A DNA stretch of 26,993 nt, taken from NCBI GenBank assembly GCA_964531455.1, contig CAZHFZ010000045.1, positions 1 to 26,993 of the forward strand, written 5' to 3'. The position numbers and the translations under genes were made by a program. Numbering within the stretch: the stretch's first letter is position 1; each line of letters starts with the position of its first letter. A model generated the notes under the pieces. That model did not search any database and was not told where the DNA came from. It worked only from the letters and a program-made list of their open reading frames with translations. Positions 1 to 7,184 of this stretch are shown one piece after another. The DNA is from Ga0077527 sp964531455 (GTDB lineage: Bacteria > Pseudomonadota > Gammaproteobacteria > Burkholderiales > SG8-41).

Positions 1-67
1 CGTTATGCGGCCCGCAGCCGAAACAGTGGTTGTCGGGGATCAGGTCCTGAAACGCGGGTTCGGTCAT
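1..67 (-). CDS. hotdog-fold (PaaI-type) thioesterase, N-terminal fragment
   Basis: This gene is cut by the left edge and only its first 22 codons are present. The start is ATG at 67-65, with GGGGAG placed about 8 nt upstream as a ribosome binding site. The readable peptide contains DNHCFGCGPHN, a signature seen at the N-terminus of PaaI/4HBT-family acyl-CoA thioesterases, where a short leader is followed by a Cys-x-x-Cys-containing N-terminal loop and then the hotdog helix. The family hydrolyses acyl-CoA thioesters in the cytoplasm. It lies 24 nt downstream of the FAD monooxygenase on the same strand, so the two are probably co-transcribed behind the Bug receptor. The family call rests on one motif only. 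Confidence 0.6.
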   Translation of the reverse strand, partial: MTEPAFQDLIPDNHCFGCGPHN

Positions 68-91
68 CAGCGTTCTCCCCGAGGCTGCGGT

Positions 92-1240
92 CTAAGCCGC
101 CGCCGGCTCCTGCAGCGGAACCGTCGTTGAATCGTAGCCGTACACCCATGACGGATCCGTCTTGCCCTTGAGCCAGGTGTTGGCGCTGGAGCCGGCCTGG
201 ATCGCAGAGGCGCGCGGCTTACGGATCGCTTCATACAATTTGAATGCGGCACCGAGCCCGTCCACTTCAACACCGGTCAGCACGCGCGACAGGATCGCCG
301 CGTCTTCCAGCGCGGATGCGGCACCCTGCGCCATGTACGGCGTCATCGGATGGCAGGCATCACCGAGCAGCGCAACGCGCCCTTCCGACCAGCGCGGCAG
401 CGGCTCGCGTTCGAACAGCGCCCATTTGTAAACCTCGGGGCAGGCCTGCAGGATGGCCTGCACTTCCGGATGAAAACCCGCATACGCGACGCGCAGTTCC
501 TCAAGATCGCCCTTGGCCGACCATGATTCCGGCGTCATCCACTCCGCCTTCTCCGGCACCGACGTCACAAAATACAGTTCATCGCGGTTGCGCGTGACGA
601 AGTACACCACCATATGCCGGTCCGGCCCCCACCACTTGGTGCGCACCGGCGCCATCGTTACACCCTTGATGCGCGACGCGGGGAAGGTCGTGCGGTAGGC
701 CACCTTGCCGGTGAAGCGTGGTTTCTCCGGTCCGAGCATCTGTTCGCGGATCAGGGAATGCACGCCGTCGGCGCCGATCACCGCATCGGCCTTGATCATC
801 ACGCCGTTGGTGAAATGCAGATCGACGCAGCTCGCCTTCTGATCAAAAAATTTCAGTTTCATGTTCAGGTGCACGTTGTCTTTCGGCACCAGCGGCGCCA
901 ACGCGGCGTGCAGGTCGGCGCGGTGCAGGAACAGGTACGGCGCACCGAATTCCCTGGCCACCGATTCACCCAGCGGCAGCTCGCTGCTCGGCTCGCCGCT
1001 GTCCCAGGCGCGGCTCAGCGCGTAATCCGCCTGGAAGGCCTTGTTCACCAGCTGCTCTTCAACACCCAGCAGGCGCAGCACCTTCATCGCATTGGGCGCC
1101 ATCTGGATGCCGGCGCCGACGCGCGCGAACTGCGCCGCCTGTTCAAACACATGCACTTCATGACCGGCGCGGCGCAACAGCGTCGCTGCCGCGAGGCCGC
1201 CGATACCGGCGCCGACGATGGCTATAGAGAGCGGTTTCAT
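92..1240 (-). CDS. FAD-dependent aromatic monooxygenase, NicC-like
   Basis: This is a 382-residue flavoprotein of the group A aromatic hydroxylase family, which uses NAD(P)H and O2 to hydroxylate (sometimes with decarboxylation) aromatic acids in the cytoplasm. The Rossmann motif GAGIGG is at residues 10-15, the NADPH/FAD-linking GADGVHS motif is mid-protein, and the FAD ribityl motif GDACHPM lies near residue 290. The length and the C-terminal tail with NTWL and DPSWVYGYD resemble 6-hydroxynicotinate 3-monooxygenase (NicC) as I remember it. However, the GAGI-Q-MAPN segment has Gln46 where I recall an active-site His in NicC, and the Cys before KWW appears to be Arg. The substrate is therefore probably a different aromatic acid. 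It follows the Bug receptor gene by 24 nt, suggesting a transport-oxidation operon. Confidence 0.85.
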   Translation of the reverse strand: MKPLSIAIVGAGIGGLAAATLLRRAGHEVHVFEQAAQFARVGAGIQMAPNAMKVLRLLGVEEQLVNKAFQADYALSRAWDSGEPSSELPLGESVAREFGAPYLFLHRADLHAALAPLVPKDNVHLNMKLKFFDQKASCVDLHFTNGVMIKADAVIGADGVHSLIREQMLGPEKPRFTGKVAYRTTFPASRIKGVTMAPVRTKWWGPDRHMVVYFVTRNRDELYFVTSVPEKAEWMTPESWSAKGDLEELRVAYAGFHPEVQAILQACPEVYKWALFEREPLPRWSEGRVALLGDACHPMTPYMAQGAASALEDAAILSRVLTGVEVDGLGAAFKLYEAIRKPRASAIQAGSSANTWLKGKTDPSWVYGYDSTTVPLQEPAAA

Positions 1241-1264
1241 AAAATAGTCAATATAAACAAGTAT

Positions 1265-2221
1265 TTATAGCGATGTAATTTTCGCTTCGGTAACGACTTT
1301 GCGCCACTTTGGCATCTCACGCCGGATGTGCTCGGCAAATCCTTCCGGCGTGGTCGGCGTCAGATCCACTGTATTAAAACGATCACGCATCGTTTTCGAC
1401 TGCAGCGCCTTGCCGATCTCCTGCGACAGCCGGCTGACAATCGGCTGCGGCGTACCGGCCGGCGCCAGCAGGCCGAACCAGATCGTGGCTTCATAACCGT
1501 TCACGCCCGCTTCGGAAAGCGTCGGCAGTTCAGGAGCCTGCGGCGACCGTTTGGCGCTGGTCACCCCCAGCACCTTCACGCGGCCTGCGCGCGCTTCGGC
1601 GAGACCGGCCGCACCCAGCATCATGTCCACATGCCCGGCCATCACATCGACCATCGCCGGACCCGCGCCTTTGTACGGCACATGCAGCAGGTCAACACCA
1701 CCCAGCAGTTTCAGCAGTTCACCCGCGAGATGATTCGACGAACCCGCACCGCCCGACGCAAAACTCAGCTTGCCCGGCTGGCGCTTCGCCAGCGCGATCA
1801 GCTCTTTCACATTCTTTGCCGGCACCGAGGGATGCACGACCAGGAACAGCGGCGTCGTCACGCACAGCGACACCGGCGCGAAATCCTTGACCGGGTCATA
1901 GGGCAGATCCTTGGTCACCGCCGGATTGATCGCGAGGCTGGTCACACTGCCGTACACCATCGTGTATCCATCCGGCAGCGACCTCGCCGCCGCCTGCATG
2001 CCGATGGCCTGCGATGCGCCGGGCCGGTTGTCGACGAGGAACTGCTGGCCCATGGATTCCGACAGCGCGGCGGCAATCGCGCGCGGCACCAGATCGCCGA
2101 GGCCGCCGGGGGAATAGGGAGAGATGATGCGGACGGGTTTGTTAGGGTAGGTTTGGGCCTGGGCTGTAGGCACGGTAAAGAGCGATGTAGCAAGCAGGCA
2201 AACCAAGGTGCAACGAATCAT
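1265..2221 (-). CDS. tripartite tricarboxylate transporter substrate-binding protein (Bug/TctC family)
   Basis: This is a 318-residue periplasmic solute receptor. The start is ATG 2221-2219, preceded by AAGAGGAG about 5 nt upstream; a longer open frame reaches 2320 but has no binding site and delays the signal peptide. Residues 1-22 form a Sec signal peptide (hydrophobic LVCLLATSLF, cleavage after AQA). The mature protein begins with YPNKPVRIISPYSPGG, the Bug-family N-terminus. It continues with the VDNRPGA, LPYDPVKDF and VPYKGAGP motifs that shape the carboxylate-binding cleft. The receptor normally delivers organic acids to a TctA/TctB membrane pair, and neither is in the window. Location upstream of the aromatic monooxygenase suggests an aromatic or carboxylic acid ligand, which is inference. 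Confidence 0.93.
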   Translation of the reverse strand: MIRCTLVCLLATSLFTVPTAQAQTYPNKPVRIISPYSPGGLGDLVPRAIAAALSESMGQQFLVDNRPGASQAIGMQAAARSLPDGYTMVYGSVTSLAINPAVTKDLPYDPVKDFAPVSLCVTTPLFLVVHPSVPAKNVKELIALAKRQPGKLSFASGGAGSSNHLAGELLKLLGGVDLLHVPYKGAGPAMVDVMAGHVDMMLGAAGLAEARAGRVKVLGVTSAKRSPQAPELPTLSEAGVNGYEATIWFGLLAPAGTPQPIVSRLSQEIGKALQSKTMRDRFNTVDLTPTTPEGFAEHIRREMPKWRKVVTEAKITSL

Positions 2222-2358
2222 CAAACTCCTCTTGGATTCTTTAGTCACATTTATGACCCCGAGTGTACGACGAGCTCCGGATTTTAAATCCGAAATGGCC
2301 TCTGCTCTTGCACGACACAATCCGGAACCTGACGTCGATGATTCCGCTTTTTACCCTA

Positions 2359-2391
2359 TGCTTAATCTTTATACCGGTAAATCGTTAAGCA
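2359..2391. promoter_or_regulatory. nested dyad next to a ribosome binding site
   Basis: TGCTTAA at 2359-2365 and TTAAGCA at 2385-2391 form a 7-bp inverted repeat. Its centre nearly coincides with that of an inner 8-bp palindrome, TACCGGTA at 2372-2379. The right arm touches the AGCAGGAG binding site of the thioesterase gene that starts at 2407. It could be a regulator operator in the divergent 185-bp region between the Bug receptor and the thioesterase, or an mRNA hairpin that affects translation. The sequence alone does not decide between these. Confidence 0.4.
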
Positions 2392-2406
2392 GGAGCCATA
2401 GCAACC

Positions 2407-2880
2407 ATGCCCGTCCGCAGCAAAAAGAAAAAACCCACCCGCCGCATCAAAGTCGACCCCGCCCAGCTCAAAAGCGCCAGCGAAATATTCCATTTCGGCC
2501 CGTCCACGCTGATCGGCGTCGAGCCGCTGGTGATCAGCGCGCGCAAGGTCACCGCCCAGCTGGTGGTGAAGCCCCATCACATGAACCGCAACCACCGCGT
2601 CGGCGGCGGCATCCTGATGGCGATGGCGGATGTGATGGGTGCGGCCGGTGCCGTGGTGAACCGCCCGCCCAATCACAGCGGCGGTACCATTGAATCCAAA
2701 ACCAATTTTTTCGGCGCGGCCGTCGGGCCGGTGCTGAAGGCGACCAGCGTGCCGCTGCATATCGGGCGCACCACCTCGGTCTGGGAAACCACGATCAAGG
2801 GCGGCGACGGCAAGGTTGCGGCCATCGTCACCCAGACGCAGATCATGCTGCCGCGGCCGGTGCCGCCAGCCGCAAAGTAA
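2407..2880 (+). CDS. PaaI-type hotdog thioesterase
   Basis: This is a 157-residue cytoplasmic protein of the 4HBT/PaaI thioesterase superfamily, which hydrolyses acyl- or aryl-CoA thioesters and can release CoA from dead-end intermediates of aromatic degradation. The start ATG has AGGAG about 10 nt upstream. After a short Lys-rich leader (residues 1-12), the hotdog core shows N62-H-R-V-G-G-G-I-L followed by D75 in the central helix, matching the family pattern N/D-x-x-G-x-x-HGG...D. ESKTNFF near 96-102 is the strand that carries the second active-site segment. It is divergently oriented from the Bug receptor at 2221 and ends 3 nt before the convergent gene at 2884. The substrate is unknown. 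Confidence 0.85.
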   Translation: MPVRSKKKKPTRRIKVDPAQLKSASEIFHFGPSTLIGVEPLVISARKVTAQLVVKPHHMNRNHRVGGGILMAMADVMGAAGAVVNRPPNHSGGTIESKTNFFGAAVGPVLKATSVPLHIGRTTSVWETTIKGGDGKVAAIVTQTQIMLPRPVPPAAK

Positions 2881-2883
2881 CAA

Positions 2884-3504
2884 TTACGCCTTAGCCATCT
2901 GCAGCGGCCAGGGCACGAGCGGCAGGTCCTTGCGCCCGGGTATTTGTGTGCGCGCGACGTTCATGATCAGCGCCAGGCCGCTGTAATAACCGACCACGCC
3001 CATCAGGTCCATCAGGCTTTCTTCGCCGAACTGCGCGATGCCGCGCGCATAGGTGGCGTCGCACACGCCGTGCCGCGCCAGCAGTTCACTGACAAAGTCA
3101 TAGGTCACCGTTTCATCCTGCGCCATGTTGTCCGGGCGGCGGCCTTCGGCAATCGCGGTGATGATGTGATCGGCGAGGCCTTCGGCGCGCGCATGTTTTT
3201 CATGGGCCTGCCATTCGAACTGTGACGTCCAGTGCCGTGCGGTGATCAGCGCGGCCATTTCATTGATGCGCAGCTCCAGCTTGCACTCGAAACGGATGTA
3301 GGCGCCGAGCTGCTGCATCGGCGTGGTCAGCCCGGGGCTGCGCAGGATGCAGTTGTAGGGCCCTTTGACCGCGCCGCGCGGCCCGGCGCAGATCGCATCC
3401 GCGGCCTGCTGCTGTGCCGGCGTGCGCTGCGCTTCGGGGATCGGCGGCATGCGCTCGGGCATCAGGGTGTAGTGCAGCGGCAATTTTTGTTCTGGTGATG
3501 ACAT
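2884..3504 (-). CDS. carboxymuconolactone decarboxylase family protein (AhpD-like fold)
   Basis: This is a 206-residue protein. The start is ATG 3504-3502, supported by GAGGAG about 6 nt upstream; an open frame continues upstream to 3783 but covers the divergent promoter region. The all-helical CMD/AhpD-like core is visible in RINEMAALITARHWTSQFEWQAHEKHA (two stretches within residues 79-105), where E97-W98 and H101 match the family's conserved E-W-x-x-H. The Cys-x-x-Cys of true AhpD peroxidase partners is absent, so a thiol redox role is unlikely. A role in ring-cleavage product metabolism fits the family and the neighbouring aromatic genes but is not proven. It is divergent from the second Bug receptor gene. 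Confidence 0.82.
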   Translation of the reverse strand: MSSPEQKLPLHYTLMPERMPPIPEAQRTPAQQQAADAICAGPRGAVKGPYNCILRSPGLTTPMQQLGAYIRFECKLELRINEMAALITARHWTSQFEWQAHEKHARAEGLADHIITAIAEGRRPDNMAQDETVTYDFVSELLARHGVCDATYARGIAQFGEESLMDLMGVVGYYSGLALIMNVARTQIPGRKDLPLVPWPLQMAKA

Positions 3505-3574
3505 GGTGCTCTCCTCGGTCAGTGGCGGCTTGGGCTGTGCCCTTCCGCTGCCTGACCGTAATGTGAACATACGA

Positions 3575-3603
3575 TTGTCAGGGTGGGGCCTGCCGCCTAT
3601 GCT
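3575..3603 (+). promoter_or_regulatory. candidate sigma-70 promoter for the 3673 receptor gene
   Basis: TTGTCA (3575-3580) and TATGCT (3598-3603) are separated by 17 nt. They lie about 70 nt upstream of the ATG at 3673 in the divergent 168-bp intergenic region. The spacing is ideal and each hexamer is close to consensus. This is a visual call only. Confidence 0.5.
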
Positions 3604-3672
3604 AGCTTCAAAAGAACAATATAAAAGCACAAACCAGCGCTTCGTCACACCGGCCACATTCAGGAGGAGTCC

Positions 3673-4668
3673 ATGTGCAATTCCCGCTTCAGTGTCTGTC
3701 TTCGCCCTTTCGGCATTTTCGCTTCTATGGTTCTGCTGTTGGCCGGACCGCTGGCCACAGCGGTGCATGCACAGAACGAACAAAAACGCCCGATCCGCCT
3801 GCTGGTACCTTCAGCGCCCGGCGGCCCTTCTGATTTTGCGGCGCGGCTGATTTCCAACCGCTTCGGCGAGGCGCTGGGCCAGACGGTCATCGTCGACAAC
3901 CGGCAGAGCGTGAACGGCATCATCGCTTCCGAAATTGCCGCGCGGGCGGTGCCCGACGGCAACACACTGCTGATCGGCAATATCGGCACCATGGTGATGA
4001 ACACGGGCCTTTACAAGAAACTGCCCTATGACCCGGAACGCGATTTCCTGCCGATCTCGCAACTGGTCTCGGCAGGCACGGCGCTGGTGGCCAACCCCAA
4101 ATTTCCGGCAAACAATTTCCGCGAGTTTGTCGCCGCTGCGAAAAAGCAGCCCGGCAGCATCCACATTGCCGTAGCCGGGGCCAATGGTGCGGTCGCAACC
4201 GAAGTGCTGAAATACATGGCGGGCATCACGCTTAACAACATCCCGTACAAGGGCAGTGCGCCGTCGGAAGTCGCGGTGCTGTCCAACGAAGTCTCGGTGG
4301 CGCTGCTGTCGATTCCCGCAGTCACGCCGCATGTGCGCCAGAACCGCATGAAGATTTACGGCGTCACCACCGCCAAACGTTCACAGCTGCTGCCGGAAGT
4401 GCCGACGATCCAGGAACAGGGGCTGGCCGGTTATGAGTTCGGCAACTGGCACGGCCTGCTCGCACCCAAGGGCACGCCGGCTGCGCTGATCCAGAAGTTT
4501 CACCGCGAGGCGGTCAAAGTCCTCTCCAGCAAGGATCTTGTGGATATCGCGCTGGCGCGGGGCAACGAGGTCATCGCCAACGGCCCGGAGGAATTCAAGG
4601 CGAACCTGGCGCGCGACATACCGCACTTCCGCAAGATCATGGCCAATGCGGGGATCGTTGCGCAATAA
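3673..4668 (+). CDS. tripartite tricarboxylate transporter substrate-binding protein (Bug/TctC family)
   Basis: This is a 331-residue periplasmic receptor with CAGGAGGAG immediately upstream of the ATG as a strong binding site. A signal peptide spans residues 1-34 (hydrophobic FASMVLLLAGPLA, cleavage around VHAQ). The mature region starts RPIRLLVPSAPGGPSD and carries VDNRQS, LPYDPERDF, IPYKGSAP and the C-terminal FGNWHGLLAPKGTP motif typical of Bug proteins. It is divergent in sequence from the receptors at 1265 and 17824, so it probably binds another ligand. No TctA or TctB permease genes are in the window. The next gene on the same strand is a thioesterase 99 nt downstream, probably in the same transcript. 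Confidence 0.93.
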   Translation: MCNSRFSVCLRPFGIFASMVLLLAGPLATAVHAQNEQKRPIRLLVPSAPGGPSDFAARLISNRFGEALGQTVIVDNRQSVNGIIASEIAARAVPDGNTLLIGNIGTMVMNTGLYKKLPYDPERDFLPISQLVSAGTALVANPKFPANNFREFVAAAKKQPGSIHIAVAGANGAVATEVLKYMAGITLNNIPYKGSAPSEVAVLSNEVSVALLSIPAVTPHVRQNRMKIYGVTTAKRSQLLPEVPTIQEQGLAGYEFGNWHGLLAPKGTPAALIQKFHREAVKVLSSKDLVDIALARGNEVIANGPEEFKANLARDIPHFRKIMANAGIVAQ

Positions 4669-4767
4669 ATGCTGCGGCAGCGCTGCTGCGGACCCCGATT
4701 CATTCAGGGCTCGCACGTCAGCGCAAACCCCAGGCCCGGTAGCCATCATTTCAATCATTCGAAAATC

Positions 4768-5163
4768 ATGAAACCACTCCCTGTAGCACCTTTCGTCAGT
4801 CATGCCGGCATCGTTGCCCAGACCATGGATGCAGACGGCGCCGTCAGCGTCGTGGAATTGGAGCCGCACCACCTGAACCGCCTGGACTCCGCGCACGGCG
4901 GGCTGATCGCGACCTTGCTCGACAACGCGATGGTGAACGCCGCCCGCGCGGTCTCAGGCCCGGATGCACGCCTCGCGACCATCGAGATGAAGATCAATTT
5001 CATGCGCGCCGGGAAAGGGTCGCTCCGCTGTACCGCCCGCTGCCGTCATTCGACCGCAAAGCTCGCGTTCTGCGACGCCGATGTGCACGACGCATCGGGC
5101 AAGCTGGTCGCCACGGCGAGCAGCACGCTGCAGTACATGGTGGGGAGCGGACGCAAGTCCTGA
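4768..5163 (+). CDS. PaaI-type hotdog thioesterase
   Basis: This is a 131-residue hotdog-fold thioesterase. I chose ATG 4768 because homology-like sequence begins there (MKPLPVAPFVSHAG). An in-frame ATG at 4669, directly after the stop of the receptor gene, would add 33 residues of low-complexity leader without family features, and neither start has a clear binding site. The core shows HHLNRLDSAHGGLIATLLD (residues 34-52), the HGG...D signature of the PaaI group, followed by TIEMKINFMR (71-80), the second conserved strand. It probably hydrolyses an acyl- or aryl-CoA. It is the third hotdog thioesterase within 5.2 kb, each next to a transport receptor or aromatic-oxidation gene. Confidence 0.82.
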   Translation: MKPLPVAPFVSHAGIVAQTMDADGAVSVVELEPHHLNRLDSAHGGLIATLLDNAMVNAARAVSGPDARLATIEMKINFMRAGKGSLRCTARCRHSTAKLAFCDADVHDASGKLVATASSTLQYMVGSGRKS

Positions 5164-5201
5164 TCCGATTGCCGGCTGAATGCGCAGCATTCGCCCGCGC
5201 T

Positions 5202-5280
5202 GTCCCGCGCTTGTTTCCCGCCTTATTTCCCGCCTTATTTCCCGCTTGTTTCCCCGCTTGTTTCCCGCTTATTCCCCGCT
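5202..5280. repeat. degenerate 11-12 bp tandem repeat, seven units
   Basis: Seven consecutive units of the form (G/A)TTTCCCGC(C)TT run from 5202 to 5280, including GTTTCCCGCCTT, ATTTCCCGCTT and GTTTCCCCGCTT. The unit length alternates between 11 and 12 bp, so any reading frame is scrambled. It lies in the 334-bp gene-free stretch between the thioesterase stop and the antitoxin start. No protein-coding role is visible. Confidence 0.75.
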
Positions 5281-5404
5281 GAAAAAATACGCCTGATCCT
5301 CGCTCGTCTTCGGCGACGACCGGCTGGCTGCTTGGCTTGTTTATGATTATGACCAGGCGCAGCCTTGTGGCCCGCATATTCACTGACGGGGTGTCGCCAA
5401 GTAA

Positions 5405-5469
5405 TTGATTTTATTCATTATTTATTCACATTCCCGGTTGATTTCTATATGAATTTAAAGTTATAATTC
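5405..5469 (+). promoter_or_regulatory. promoter and probable operator of the RES-Xre toxin-antitoxin operon
   Basis: TTGATT (5438-5443) and TATAAT (5462-5467) are separated by 18 nt and make a strong sigma-70-like promoter 30 nt before the antitoxin ATG. The -10 is flanked by an inverted repeat, GAATT (5451-5455) and AATTC (5465-5469). Upstream there is a direct repeat TTATTCA at 5411-5417 and 5422-5428 with an 11-bp period. Such repeats are suitable for autoregulation by the antitoxin, which is inference from how this family behaves. The region is much richer in AT than its surroundings. Confidence 0.6.
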
Positions 5470-5497
5470 TTTCAATAAAAATTCCTCCGGGGTCGTC

Positions 5498-5881
5498 ATG
5501 AAAACCGTTCCCGCTGCAAACCCCGCCGTCGAACGCCGCCGCGTGTTGACCGGCGCCACGCTGAAAGCCGCTGAACTGCTCGATATCCGCCAGGCCGTGC
5601 TGGCCCGGCTGCTGGGCATCAGCGCGCCGCAGGTCAGCCGCATGGCCAAGGGCAGTTACCTGCTCGATGAAAACCGCAAGGAGTGGGAACTGGCTGCGCT
5701 GTTTGTGCGGCTCTACCGCGCGCTGGATTCGATCACCGTGAACAGCCTCGACGAGGCCCGCGCCTGGCTCAACAGCCGCAACCACGGCCTCAATGGTGAA
5801 AAGCCGGTGGCGCTGATCACCTCCGCCATGGGACTGGTGCGCGTGGTTGATTACCTCGATGCCGCCCGCGCCCGCCTTTAA
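5498..5881 (+). CDS. Xre/MbcA/ParS-type antitoxin (DUF2384)
   Basis: This is a 127-residue DNA-binding antitoxin of the RES-Xre type II toxin-antitoxin class. Residues about 20-55 form a helix-turn-helix (LKAAELLDIRQAVLARLLGI and SAPQVSRMAKG). The C-terminal half has the DUF2384 pattern of this family: ARAWLNSRNHGLNGEKPVAL, then a helix with VVDYLDAAR that reaches into the toxin active site in known complexes. The antitoxin normally neutralises the downstream RES toxin and represses the operon. The start ATG has only a weak GGGG upstream. Its 3' end overlaps the toxin start by 23 nt, the coupling expected for this pair. Confidence 0.92.
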   Translation: MKTVPAANPAVERRRVLTGATLKAAELLDIRQAVLARLLGISAPQVSRMAKGSYLLDENRKEWELAALFVRLYRALDSITVNSLDEARAWLNSRNHGLNGEKPVALITSAMGLVRVVDYLDAARARL

Positions 5882-6560
5882 GACCGAGGCCCTGCGCGTC
5901 CGCCTGTGGCGCGCCGTCGAAGCGCAGCACAAAGTGTCGACCATGCGCCTGGTCGACAACAGCCTTGCAGATCAGGCCATCCTTGAAGACATCCTCGAAG
6001 CCAGCAAGCCGCCGGTGCCGGAAGAAGCCCGCGACAAACACTGGCTGATTTTTACGCCCTTCCGTTATACGCCGCCCCGCCCCGGCAGCCGCTTTCGTGC
6101 GCCGCAGGATCCCGGCGTGTTCTATGGCGCGCTGGAACAGCGCACGGCCTGCGCGGAAATCGGTTACTGGCGCTGGCGTTTCGTGCAGGACAGTGAAGGC
6201 CTCGATCAACTCGAAGCCAAGCCGATGAGCCTGTTCGCCGCCGACATCAGAACCCGCTGCGCGATCAACCTGCGCAAGCCGCCGCTGTCGCGCAAGCGCA
6301 AGGCCTGGACCGATCCCGACAGTTACATCGAGACACAGGCACTGGCGCGCAACGCGCGCGAGCAATCCATTGATGCCATCGTTTATGAGTCGGTTCGCGA
6401 TCCGCAGCACGGCAATGCGGTCGCGGTGCTGACTCCGAAGCCGCTGCACGGCCCGGTCGGCCATGCCGAGAACTGGTTTCTGACGGTGACCAGGGACCGG
6501 GCCATCTGGCAGCGGGCGCTGGGCGAAGGGTTTGAATTCGGTTTTCAGTCTGCCGCGTGA
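5859..6560 (+). CDS. RES-domain toxin (NAD+-degrading family)
   Basis: This is a 233-residue toxin. RES toxins deplete NAD+ by phosphorolysis, or ADP-ribosylate targets in the ParT subgroup. I chose ATG 5859; an in-frame TTG at 5847 is an alternative, and both lie inside the end of the antitoxin gene. The catalytic set expected from characterised RES proteins is present: R78 in GSRF, Y89 in FYGAL, E100 in CAEIGY (Tyr-Glu spacing of 11 as in the family) and S177 in VYESVR. It is longer than minimal RES toxins of about 150 residues, with an N-terminal segment before the core, as in the ParT-like subgroup. The gene looks intact. Confidence 0.9.
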   Translation: MPPAPAFKTEALRVRLWRAVEAQHKVSTMRLVDNSLADQAILEDILEASKPPVPEEARDKHWLIFTPFRYTPPRPGSRFRAPQDPGVFYGALEQRTACAEIGYWRWRFVQDSEGLDQLEAKPMSLFAADIRTRCAINLRKPPLSRKRKAWTDPDSYIETQALARNAREQSIDAIVYESVRDPQHGNAVAVLTPKPLHGPVGHAENWFLTVTRDRAIWQRALGEGFEFGFQSAA

Positions 6561-6605
6561 CGGCTTCCGGCGCTTCTCTTCCGGGGCAAACCAGAATTAT
6601 TTAAA

Positions 6606-7184
6606 TCAACGGGATGCCGTTATCGGGCGCGGCGATGAGGAATTGAATGCCGCCGTCAGCGTTTCCTGCAGGCGCGCCACCGCTTCCGCTGCACCTTCAA
6701 AACGCACAACGCCGGTTTGCATCGCTTCGGTCATTGTCAGCCGCCGCTCCACCAGTGCCTGCAGCGCCGGTTCGCCGGTGATCAGGACGACGTCACTGGC
6801 TGCAGGCGCCGCGACATGCGGCTCCATCGCAAAACCGCTGCCCTGCTTGCGATAACGCGTCCACAAACCCGGCTCCACCAGCAGCACTGCAAAATCCGGC
6901 GCACCGCTTGCCGATTGGCCTGCCCAGCGGCCGAAGTCTTCCAGCCAGCGCGTGCTGCGCATCAGGCTCATCAGCGGCGGTGCCGTGGGCGCTGCTTTCA
7001 ATTGATTGCGGTCGAGCGCCGTACGCAGCGCAATCGCCACATCAATCGAGCCCGGATAAATCGCAGAAAATGAATCACCGATCAGGCCGTGATAACCACA
7101 GGCGCCGGCCGGCGCGGCAGCGAGTGCCCAGATCAGGCACGGTGCTGCCGCGAGACGGCGCGGACTGAACGGTTTGCGCAGCAT
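6606..7184 (-). CDS. small exported protein of unknown function, coupled to alkylsulfatase
   Basis: This is a 192-residue protein that I do not recognise. It has an N-terminal basic and hydrophobic signal peptide (residues 1-28, cleavage probably near APAGA-C). Cys29 follows, but the preceding residues are not a good lipobox. The C-terminal part (ITGEPALQALVERRLTMTEAMQTGVVRFEG) recalls SCP2-type sterol-carrier sequence, in which a Leu-rich helix and a T-x-x-EA-x-x-TG-x-x-x-x-G turn recur. That is a weak resemblance only. Its ATG overlaps the stop of the alkylsulfatase as TAATG, so translation is coupled and it probably acts with the sulfatase in the periplasm. Convergent with the RES toxin, with a gap of 45 nt. 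Confidence 0.7.
   Translation of the reverse strand: MLRKPFSPRRLAAAPCLIWALAAAPAGACGYHGLIGDSFSAIYPGSIDVAIALRTALDRNQLKAAPTAPPLMSLMRSTRWLEDFGRWAGQSASGAPDFAVLLVEPGLWTRYRKQGSGFAMEPHVAAPAASDVVLITGEPALQALVERRLTMTEAMQTGVVRFEGAAEAVARLQETLTAAFNSSSPRPITASR

Noticed and set aside
3505..3783. N-terminal extension of the CMD-family gene to 3783
   Set aside because: It would cover the divergent promoter and the start of the second Bug receptor gene, while ATG 3504 has a good binding site.
5000..5383. Minus-strand frame encoding a KQAG/NKAG-rich repeat peptide
   Set aside because: The repeat peptide comes from the 11-12 bp tandem repeat, whose changing unit length does not keep a frame; it also overlaps the thioesterase.
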